A program made the translations under genes and the position numbers. A stretch of 5,112 nt of DNA. It comes from Candidatus Komeilibacteria bacterium. GTDB lineage: Bacteria; Patescibacteriota; Patescibacteriia; UBA1558; S5-K13. The notes below the pieces were generated by a model that was given only the letters and a program-made list of their open reading frames with translations, ran no database searches and was not told where the DNA came from. Below are positions 1-4,918 of the stretch, one piece after another (position 1 is the first letter of the stretch; each line of letters begins with the position of its first letter). The stretch spans positions 1 through 5,112 of the forward strand of contig JAUVAE010000055.1 in NCBI GenBank assembly GCA_030591905.1, given 5' to 3'.

Positions 1-457
1 AGTTTTAAATGACGCTCCTGGAAATTTACTAAGAAGTGCTACATCAACATTAGACGGAGCATTTATATTGATTCCTAAAAATAATGATTATAGATTATTA
101 CATTCCTTTTTCGATAATATCTTTGAAACAGATAAAGTAGAGAAGGAACAAGCCGTTGTGCAAGTATTAAATGGAACAACTCAAGCTGGACTTGCTGGAA
201 ATAAATCACAGCTATTGATTAATGCCGGATTAAATGTTATAAGAATAGGCAACACTCCTCAGCAAGATATAAATACTACTGTTATTTATGATCTAAGTGA
301 TAATAAAAAACCAGAAACTTTAAAAAGAATTCAGGAAATTATTTTTGGAATTAGATCCAATGTTTTAACAAAAGATTTAGAAGAATATCTTTATCAAGAT
401 AATTTAGATTTTCTAATAATATTAGGAAAAGATCAATTACCTCAAGCAAATGACTAA
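1..457 (+). CDS. LCP-family (LytR-CpsA-Psr) protein with C-terminal LytR_C domain, 5' end missing
   Basis: The frame is open from the left edge (first full codon at position 2) to TAA at 455-457, giving 151 residues. A TTG at 68 is only an internal codon, because the 22 codons before it are open and look like family sequence. Residues 1-42 (including APGNLL, then GAFILIP and FFDNIF) resemble the end of an LCP catalytic domain. Residues about 51-146 match the LytR_C domain: the strand VVQVLNGT, the helix start GLAG, NAGLNV, then TTVIYDL and a terminal LIILGKD. LCP proteins are membrane-anchored enzymes that transfer undecaprenyl-linked glycopolymers to peptidoglycan outside the cell; LytR_C is a frequent accessory domain of uncertain role. 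The N-terminal membrane anchor and active-site arginines lie outside the window. The 3' end overlaps der by 8 nt, so the two are co-transcribed. Confidence 0.8.
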   Translation, partial: VLNDAPGNLLRSATSTLDGAFILIPKNNDYRLLHSFFDNIFETDKVEKEQAVVQVLNGTTQAGLAGNKSQLLINAGLNVIRIGNTPQQDINTTVIYDLSDNKKPETLKRIQEIIFGIRSNVLTKDLEEYLYQDNLDFLIILGKDQLPQAND

Positions 458-1820
458 ACAACTCCCAATTGTTTCAATAATAGGACGTACTAATGTCGGT
501 AAGTCTACTCTTTTTAATTTACTTGTTAAAAATAAAGTAATAATTAGTAGAATTCCAGGAACAACTCGAGATACAAATTATCAAGATGCCGAGTGGCAAG
601 GAAGAGAGTTTACGGTTGTTGACACTGGTGGTTTAGAAAAAAACATTAACATTGAAACAAAAGGAGAAATAGATGAAATAGATAAAAAAATCTCTGAAAA
701 AACCAAAAAAGCCATAAAAGACTCAGACTTAATTCTTTTTTTAGTTGACGCTCAGACTGGGATTATGCCTCAAGACAAAGAATTTGCATCTTTTTTAAAA
801 AAAAATAAATTACCTCATATTTTAGTTGCTAATAAATGTGATAATAAAAGAACATCTCAACAAGTTAGTGAATTTTATGAATTAGGACTAGGAGACCCTA
901 TAAAAATTTCTTCTGCTAGCGGAGCAAGGGTTGGTGATTTATTAGATCTAGTTGTTAAAAAAGCTAAGATTAGAAAAGTTAGAATAAACAAAAAAGCATC
1001 TGAAAAAGAAATCATTAAAATTGCTTTTATTGGTAAAACTAATGTCGGAAAATCTTCTATTGTAAATTCAATCTTAAATGAAGATAAGACAATTGTATCT
1101 GAACAAGAACACACTACTAGAGATATTCAATTAATTCCTTTTGAATATAAAAAGTCAGATTTTATGTTAATAGATACTGCTGGTATTAGAAAAAAAAGAA
1201 CTCAAATAAAAAAAGATGAATTAGAGTTTAAATCTGTCCAACAAACTGAAAAAGCTATTAAAGAAACTGATATAGTAATATTAGTAACTGATGTATCTGA
1301 AAATTTATCAGTCAGCGATCTAAAATTTGCAAAACTAATCCAATCAGCCCAGAAAGGTCTAATTATTTTAGCTAATAAATGGGATTTAATCGATGACAAA
1401 AATCTAAAAACATATGATGAATATTTAAAATATTACAAAATCACAATGCCTTACTTAATGTGGGCTAAAGTAATTCCAATTTCAGCGACAAAAAAAATAA
1501 GATTAACTAGAATATTAGACGAAGCGATTATTATCCACGAAAAGTTTAAAAAAGAAATTGATAAAGAAGATTTAAGTAAATTTCTACAAGAAATTCTTAG
1601 AATTCATAAACCAACAATTGGACGAGGATCCATGAAGCCAAAAATTTATGAAATAAAGCAAGTCGATACAAATCCTCAAACCTTTGAAGTCATAATCGGT
1701 GCTAGAATGAGTCTAAATAATTCTTACTTAAAATTCATCAATAAAAAAATAAGAGAAAAATTTGATTTTCAAGGAGTTCCAGTTATAGCTTATGTCCGAA
1801 AACTTAAAAACATTATATAA
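450..1820 (+). CDS. der: Ribosome assembly GTPase Der (EngA)
   Basis: Der is an essential cytoplasmic tandem GTPase that binds the 50S subunit during late assembly. The 456-residue length is normal for the family. GTPase domain 1 shows G1 GRTNVGKS (12-19), G2 TTRD (38-41), G3 DTGG (58-61), G4 NKCD (128-131) and G5 SAS (about 155-157). Domain 2 shows GKTNVGKS (195-202), TTRD (222-225), DTAG (242-245), NKWD (309-312) and ISATKK (344-349). A KH-like RNA-binding domain follows at about 360-452 (PTIGRG, KIYEIKQ, FDFQGVPV). Both P-loops have Thr where most Der proteins have Pro (GRPNVGKS); the nucleotide-binding Lys and Ser are kept. The ATG at 450 lies inside the end of the upstream gene, with no Shine-Dalgarno sequence before it, so translation may be coupled or SD-independent. 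pth follows 11 nt after the stop. Confidence 0.97.
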   Translation: MTKQLPIVSIIGRTNVGKSTLFNLLVKNKVIISRIPGTTRDTNYQDAEWQGREFTVVDTGGLEKNINIETKGEIDEIDKKISEKTKKAIKDSDLILFLVDAQTGIMPQDKEFASFLKKNKLPHILVANKCDNKRTSQQVSEFYELGLGDPIKISSASGARVGDLLDLVVKKAKIRKVRINKKASEKEIIKIAFIGKTNVGKSSIVNSILNEDKTIVSEQEHTTRDIQLIPFEYKKSDFMLIDTAGIRKKRTQIKKDELEFKSVQQTEKAIKETDIVILVTDVSENLSVSDLKFAKLIQSAQKGLIILANKWDLIDDKNLKTYDEYLKYYKITMPYLMWAKVIPISATKKIRLTRILDEAIIIHEKFKKEIDKEDLSKFLQEILRIHKPTIGRGSMKPKIYEIKQVDTNPQTFEVIIGARMSLNNSYLKFINKKIREKFDFQGVPVIAYVRKLKNII

Positions 1821-1831
1821 TACTAGTATCT

Positions 1832-2404
1832 ATGAAATTAATAATTGGATTAGGCAATCCTGGTAAAAAATATCAGGCTACTAAACATAATGCTGGCTTT
1901 ATGGCTATAGATTTTCTAGCTGAAAAATTGCTTGGAAAAAAACCTAAATGGAATGATAGTAAAAAAGGAAAGCTCCAATATTTAAAAACTGAAATCAATG
2001 GTGAAAGTATAGAACTTATCAAACCCCAAACATATATGAATAATTCTGGTTTTGGTGCAAACTATGCTTACCGAAAACATAATTTTAATCCCAAGGATGT
2101 GTTTATAATCTATGATGATATTGATATTGAATTAGGAGATATTAAAATAGGATTTTTTGAATCAGCTGGTGGACACAATGGAGTTAAATCTGTAATTCAA
2201 CATTTAAGTTTTAATAATTTTTTAAGATTTAGAATCGGTATTAAGACTCCTCTTTTAGATAGAATTCCAGCTGACAAATATGTCCTTTCTCGATTTTCTT
2301 TATTTGATAAACTAAAATTTAAAAAAGCTATTCATCAGACCGCAGAAGCTATAGAATCAACAATCGAAAAAGACCTCTTAGAAGTAATGAATAAATATAA
2401 TTAA
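1832..2404 (+). CDS. pth: Peptidyl-tRNA hydrolase
   Basis: Pth cleaves the ester bond of peptidyl-tRNAs released from stalled ribosomes, recycling tRNA in the cytoplasm. The 190 residues are the usual bacterial length. Family motifs are all present: GLGNPGKKY (6-14), the catalytic His19 in KHNAG (E. coli His20), Asn9 (E. coli Asn10), the QTYMNNSG segment with Asn70 (E. coli Asn68), YDDIDIELG with Asp95 (E. coli Asp93), and SAGGHNGVKS with His115 and Asn116 (E. coli His113 and Asn114), followed by FRIGI. The start ATG directly precedes the conserved KLIIGLGNPG strand and leaves only 11 nt after the der stop, with no SD sequence. It is the last gene of the rightward operon, closed by the hairpin at 2423-2452. 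Pairing of a translation-recycling enzyme with a ribosome assembly GTPase suits a housekeeping operon. Confidence 0.96.
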   Translation: MKLIIGLGNPGKKYQATKHNAGFMAIDFLAEKLLGKKPKWNDSKKGKLQYLKTEINGESIELIKPQTYMNNSGFGANYAYRKHNFNPKDVFIIYDDIDIELGDIKIGFFESAGGHNGVKSVIQHLSFNNFLRFRIGIKTPLLDRIPADKYVLSRFSLFDKLKFKKAIHQTAEAIESTIEKDLLEVMNKYN

Positions 2405-2422
2405 ATTCTCTATAAATAAAAT

Positions 2423-2452
2423 AACCCTGAACCAATTTTGGTTCAGGGTTTT
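2423..2452. terminator. Bidirectional intrinsic terminator between convergent operons
   Basis: A perfect 12-bp inverted repeat (AACCCTGAACCA at 2423-2434, TGGTTCAGGGTT at 2439-2450) encloses a 4-nt loop. On the plus strand the stem ends in TTTT (2449-2452), closing the der-pth operon 18 nt after the pth stop. On the minus strand it is followed by a U-rich run (ATTTTATTTA) and sits 6 nt after the stop of the lipoprotein gene, so the same hairpin can end both converging transcripts. The T-run is better on the minus side. Confidence 0.85.
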
Positions 2453-2456
2453 CTGA

Positions 2457-2990
2457 TTAAAAATTATTCTCTAAAGATTCGAAAGATATCTTCTTCCATT
2501 TTTCAACTCTCACAGATTGACTATCACCTTCCAATATCAAGTCTACTTCGTAAATCTCTTCAATCATATAATTTTCTAAACTTTCAAAGAAATCTAAACC
2601 CAAAGCCTGAAGAAACGATACAATCCAACCAGCAAGTCCTGACTCATAGATTACTAACCTAACTCGTAACCACTCATCAATTGGTAATTGTGTACCAGAT
2701 TGTAAAGAATATCCTCCTGTCGAAATATAAGAATCTGCAAAATAAATAAAAGCACTATCATCTCTCTTTCGAACATCATAACCGATATTTGAGCCCGGAC
2801 CATTTAACAAAATAATAGCCGAACCCTGAATCGTCCAAAGGATTATATGCATATCAACATTACCCAGTAAACCAGATTCAGATCCAATCCGATAAACCAA
2901 ATCTTGATTAGTGTCTGTAACTGTAACTTCCGTTACTTTACTACATCCTACTATTAATAGTAGAATCACTAAAAAAATTATTCCTTTCAT
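2457..2990 (-). CDS. Predicted lipoprotein of unknown function
   Basis: I do not recognise a family. From ATG at 2990 the product has 177 residues: a Lys2 n-region, a hydrophobic stretch (about 4-14) and the lipobox I-V-G-C with Cys16. This predicts export, lipidation and a mature protein held on the outer face of the membrane. The rest (about 17-160) alternates short hydrophobic and polar stretches, suggesting beta-rich structure (ILWTIQGSAIILL, FIYFADSYIS, WLRVRLVIYES). The only mature-region cysteine is the lipidated one. The motif FESLEN occurs twice, at 135-140 and 170-175. An in-frame ATG at 3002 exists, but it contains the GGAGGG ribosome binding site itself. The 2990 start is better because GGAGGG precedes it by 4 nt and the upstream gene's TGA overlaps it (ATGA). 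The gene is second in a two-gene minus-strand operon, translationally coupled to its neighbour, and ends just before the shared terminator. Confidence 0.8.
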   Translation of the reverse strand: MKGIIFLVILLLIVGCSKVTEVTVTDTNQDLVYRIGSESGLLGNVDMHIILWTIQGSAIILLNGPGSNIGYDVRKRDDSAFIYFADSYISTGGYSLQSGTQLPIDEWLRVRLVIYESGLAGWIVSFLQALGLDFFESLENYMIEEIYEVDLILEGDSQSVRVEKWKKISFESLENNF

Positions 2991-3391
2991 TTTTCCCTCC
3001 ATAATTTTAACTTATTATTCTTCATCCTTTCTGCTTCTTTAAACCTAATTTTTTCTTTTTCACAATATTCAAAAATATCATTATCATCTACAAAAATCCA
3101 TAAAATGATTCCTATCTTTTGTAAAATTTGATAACGATTCTCATCTTTTCCATAACAAGCTTTTATCTTTTCAATCCATATAATAATTTCATGAAAAGTA
3201 AAATGAGAATCTTGAATATTTCTCATTTCTTGATACAAAGACTCCAAATCACTACCTATCAATATTTCTGAATCTAGAAAAGTTAAAATCAATACATCTG
3301 CTTCTTTTAAATCAAAAACTAAATTTAAAATCTGCTTTAATTTAAAAGATAATCTCTCAAAAAGAAGCTCCTCAAATTGAACTATATTCAT
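2987..3391 (-). CDS. Small hypothetical protein, 134 residues
   Basis: I do not recognise this protein. The start is placed at ATG 3391, with GGAGG 5 nt upstream; an in-frame TTG at 3403 lies before that site and is unlikely to be used. No signal peptide or clear membrane helix is visible. It looks mostly alpha-helical and soluble: an N-terminal amphipathic helix (FEELLFERLSFKLKQILNLVF, about 6-26), a hydrophobic strand ADVLILTFL (31-39), a central region rich in aromatic and acidic residues (SHFTFHEIIIWIEKIKACYG), a hydrophobic segment IGIILWIFVDDND (93-105), and a highly charged C-terminal helix rich in Lys, Arg and Glu (about 106-134). Its TGA stop overlaps the ATG of the lipoprotein gene, so the two products are made together and may work together, one cytoplasmic and one at the cell surface. 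The use of TGA as a stop supports the standard code. Confidence 0.75.
   Translation of the reverse strand: MNIVQFEELLFERLSFKLKQILNLVFDLKEADVLILTFLDSEILIGSDLESLYQEMRNIQDSHFTFHEIIIWIEKIKACYGKDENRYQILQKIGIILWIFVDDNDIFEYCEKEKIRFKEAERMKNNKLKLWREK
2995..3000 (-). promoter_or_regulatory. Shine-Dalgarno site deciding the lipoprotein start
   Basis: GGAGGG on the minus strand lies 4 nt before the ATG at 2990 and overlaps the last codons of the upstream gene. It rules out the in-frame ATG at 3002 as the main start, since that ATG would include the site. Confidence 0.8.
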
Positions 3392-3396
3392 TTCAT

Positions 3397-3401
3397 CCTC
3401 C
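3397..3401 (-). promoter_or_regulatory. Shine-Dalgarno site of the 134-residue gene
   Basis: GGAGG on the minus strand stands 5 nt before the ATG at 3391. It fixes that start over the TTG at 3403, and it contrasts with the SD-less plus-strand genes. Confidence 0.8.
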
Positions 3402-3430
3402 AACTATATTTTTTATTTTCAACATTTAAC

Positions 3431-3457
3431 ATTACAATTAAACTCCAAAAAAGTCAA
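3431..3457 (-). promoter_or_regulatory. Possible promoter of the two-gene minus-strand operon
   Basis: On the minus strand TTGACT (3457-3452, 5 of 6 consensus) is separated by 15 bp from TGTAAT (3436-3431, 5 of 6). A start near 3424 would give a leader of about 33 nt carrying the GGAGG site. The spacer is shorter than the ideal 17 bp and the region is AT-rich, so a chance match is possible. If real, the small genes can be expressed independently of the upstream RNA. Confidence 0.35.
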
Positions 3458-3458
3458 T

Positions 3459-3480
3459 AAAAAATCCACCCCAAGGGTGG
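3459..3480 (-). terminator. Intrinsic terminator of the minus-strand RNA
   Basis: On the minus strand CCACCC (3480-3475), loop TTG and GGGTGG (3471-3466) form a 6-bp stem that is five G-C pairs and one A-T pair, followed by A and a run of six T (3464-3459) and then ATT. The complementary strand has no T run after the stem, so the direction is clear. It lies about 70 nt before the 134-residue gene, so it either ends a free RNA or attenuates read-through into that gene. Confidence 0.75.
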
Positions 3481-3628
3481 GAAAAATTGCAGTCAAATTA
3501 TTATCCGCTAGTGTAAATAGACTTCACAAGGCGAACCAAGGAATTCTACCTAACTTGCGTTCAAAGCAACAAGGAGGGGTGTTACTAAGAACTACTAACG
3601 AATAAAAACCTAACTACAATTTCAAAGT
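3459..3628 (-). ncRNA. Candidate structured RNA of about 170 nt, family not identified
   Basis: This call rests on a promoter, a fold and a terminator on one strand with no ORF. The predicted start is near 3628, 7 nt after a TATACT box, and the RNA ends in the terminator at 3480-3459. Stem P1 pairs 3623-3612 with 3494-3481 (a 2-U bulge and two G-U pairs). P2 pairs 3605-3594 with 3512-3501 (12 continuous pairs, two of them G-U). P3 is an apical hairpin, 3562-3554 with 3540-3533 (8 pairs, one bulged G, 13-nt loop). Between P2 and P3 lies an open bubble of 31 and 20 nt. Start site at the base of a long closing stem, a central bubble and this length resemble 6S RNA, but I cannot confirm 6S sequence hallmarks. 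A cis-acting leader or attenuator for the downstream genes is the main alternative. No tmRNA, RNase P, SRP or T-box motif is visible. Confidence 0.55.
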
Positions 3629-3634
3629 AAATAT

Positions 3635-3662
3635 AGTATAACTTATAGAATCAAATTGTCAA
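3635..3662 (-). promoter_or_regulatory. Sigma70-type promoter for the minus-strand RNA
   Basis: On the minus strand a perfect TTGACA (3662-3657) is followed after 16 bp by TATACT (3640-3635, 5 of 6). The predicted start near 3628 falls just before the first base of closing stem P1, which is an independent reason to trust it. Confidence 0.65.
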
Positions 3663-3688
3663 TATTATACTTATTCATACAATATATA

Positions 3689-3717
3689 ATGTTAGCATAT
3701 TTTTTAAGTATTGTCAA
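3689..3717 (-). promoter_or_regulatory. Second upstream minus-strand promoter, extended -10 type
   Basis: On the minus strand a perfect TTGACA (3717-3712) is followed after 17 bp by TAACAT (3694-3689, 4 of 6), preceded by TGC as in an extended -10 element. It would start near 3682, adding about 54 nt of leader before the structured RNA. Together with the promoter at 3635-3662 it gives a tandem arrangement; both share TTGACAAT. Confidence 0.45.
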
Positions 3718-3732
3718 GAGTTTCCTCTCTTT

Positions 3733-3769
3733 ACCCCTCACCAATTTTAAAATAAAATTGGTGAGGGGT
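3733..3769. repeat. Perfect 17-bp inverted repeat with 3-nt loop upstream of dprA
   Basis: Positions 3733-3749 pair perfectly with 3753-3769 around AAA. The outer part is GC-rich (ACCCCTCACC) and the inner part is AATTTTA. It lies between the divergent minus-strand promoters and dprA. On the plus strand only TTT follows the stem, and on the minus strand no T run follows, so it is a poor terminator by usual rules. It could be a weak plus-strand terminator like the one after pth, an insulator between divergent units, or a binding site for a dimeric protein. Confidence 0.8.
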
Positions 3770-3795
3770 TTACAAAAATAAAAAGATAATATAGT
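3769..3795 (+). promoter_or_regulatory. Possible dprA promoter giving a leaderless transcript
   Basis: TTTACA (3769-3774, 5 of 6) and TATAGT (3790-3795, 5 of 6) are 15 bp apart. A start near 3802 would leave at most a few nucleotides before the dprA ATG at 3804, which fits the absence of an SD sequence. The short spacer and AT-rich context make this weak; GATAAT at 3785-3790 is an alternative -10. Confidence 0.35.
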
Positions 3796-3803
3796 ATCAA
3801 ATT

Positions 3804-4913
3804 ATGAAAAGCGAATTATGTAAAACACTAAAACTTAGTGAGCGTAAGATTATTTTTGGCCTTTTTTTAATTCCCAAATTTGGATTTAAAAGAATAAATC
3901 TTTTATTTGAAATCTACAAAGATTGGCATAAAATCTGGAATCTCAATTATCAAGATTTAAAAAAGGCTAATTTCAATCATAATCTTATTGAAACATTTTT
4001 AAAAAATAGAAATAGACTTGATTTAGATAAAATTTGGAATATCTATCAAAATAAAAATATTAACATTATAACTTATTTTGATAAAAATTATCCCTATCTT
4101 TTAAAACAAATATTTTCTCCACCAGTAGTTTTATTTGCTCAAGGTAATATGGAACTTTTCAATAGAAAAAACTTTTTGAGCGTCGTCGGATCTAGAAAAT
4201 ATACTAGCTATGGAAAATCAATAGTTGAAAAATATATTAAACCAATCGCTGAACAAAATATAAGTATTGTCTCTGGTTTAGCAATTGGAATAGATTCATT
4301 AGCCCATATAGAAAGTATAGATACCTCTGGATCAACAATAGCTGTTTTAGGATCACCAATTGATACCATATACCCAGCTAGGAATTTCCAACTAGCCCAA
4401 AAAATAAAAGAAAAAGGTTTATTGCTCTCTGAATTTCCAATTGGTTCTAAAATAGCTAAAGAAAATTTCCCAAGAAGGAATAGAATAATTGCTGGACTAT
4501 CACAAGCAACATTAATAATAGAAGCTCAAGAAAAATCAGGAGCATTAATAACTGGAAATTATGCTCTTCATGAAAATAGAGAGTTATTAGCTATTCCCGG
4601 CTCTGTATTTCAAAATACTTGCCAAGGAACAAATAATTTAATAAAACAAGGCGCCAAATTAGTAAATAATATCCAAGATATTCTAGAAATATATAATTTG
4701 AAGAGTATTAGTAAATGTGAAAAAGAAAAAATTAATTTTAAAAATATAGAACAAAAAATTATTTATAAATCACTTTTAGATGGACCACTCTCAATTGACA
4801 AAATAGCAATATATAGTAGACTTAAAATCAGTATTATTATTTCTTGCTTGACTGAGATGGAATTATCAAATTTAATAAAAAATATTGGCAGTCAAACTTA
4901 CCAAATAAATTAA
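3804..4913 (+). CDS. dprA: DNA processing protein DprA (Smf)
   Basis: DprA binds incoming single-stranded DNA during natural transformation, protects it and loads RecA. The protein has 369 residues in the usual three-part layout. The N-terminal helical region (about 1-90) is SAM/HhH-like. The Rossmann-type DprA core (about 95-295) shows VVGSRKYTSYG (127-137), SGLAIGIDSLAH (157-168), AVLGSPIDTIYPARN (180-194), LLSEFPIG (207-214), NFPRRNRIIAGLS (221-233), SGALITG (245-251), AIPGS (263-267) and GTNNLIKQGAKLV (275-287). A C-terminal winged-helix-like segment follows (about 315-369). The family motif SGLARGID has Ile in place of Arg here (residue 161). The ATG at 3804 is the first in frame and has no SD site. 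The next gene starts 5 nt after the stop. DprA also occurs in bacteria not known to be transformable, so its presence hints at DNA uptake without proving it. Confidence 0.95.
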   Translation: MKSELCKTLKLSERKIIFGLFLIPKFGFKRINLLFEIYKDWHKIWNLNYQDLKKANFNHNLIETFLKNRNRLDLDKIWNIYQNKNINIITYFDKNYPYLLKQIFSPPVVLFAQGNMELFNRKNFLSVVGSRKYTSYGKSIVEKYIKPIAEQNISIVSGLAIGIDSLAHIESIDTSGSTIAVLGSPIDTIYPARNFQLAQKIKEKGLLLSEFPIGSKIAKENFPRRNRIIAGLSQATLIIEAQEKSGALITGNYALHENRELLAIPGSVFQNTCQGTNNLIKQGAKLVNNIQDILEIYNLKSISKCEKEKINFKNIEQKIIYKSLLDGPLSIDKIAIYSRLKISIIISCLTEMELSNLIKNIGSQTYQIN

Positions 4914-4918
4914 AATTA

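Noticed and set aside
68..457. A stand-alone 129-residue protein starting at TTG 68
   Set aside because: The frame is open to the left edge and the 22 extra residues continue LCP-domain sequence, so this is the tail of a longer gene.
875..1114. Minus-strand open frame of 79 residues
   Set aside because: It lies wholly inside der, has no recognisable protein features and no ribosome binding site.
1202..1399. Minus-strand open frame of 65 residues
   Set aside because: It is antisense to the second GTPase domain of der and shows no family features.
2438..2662. Plus-strand open frame of 74 residues
   Set aside because: It starts inside the terminator hairpin and is antisense to the lipoprotein gene, which has an SD site, a lipobox and a coupled start.
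3571..3605. Plus-strand AAGGAGG followed by GTG (3579) and a short frame ending at TAA 3603-3605
   Set aside because: Only 1 nt separates the SD-like run from GTG and the peptide would be 8 residues. The sequence is better explained as the complement of the structured RNA.
3459..3628. T-box leader, tmRNA, RNase P RNA or SRP RNA
   Set aside because: The terminator contains GGGUGG but not the T-box antiterminator motif with ACCGCG, and the conserved cores of the other three RNAs are absent.
3664..3669. Perfect TATAAT on the minus strand as a third promoter
   Set aside because: No acceptable -35 lies 16-18 bp upstream and there is no TG extension; in such AT-rich DNA an isolated match is expected by chance.
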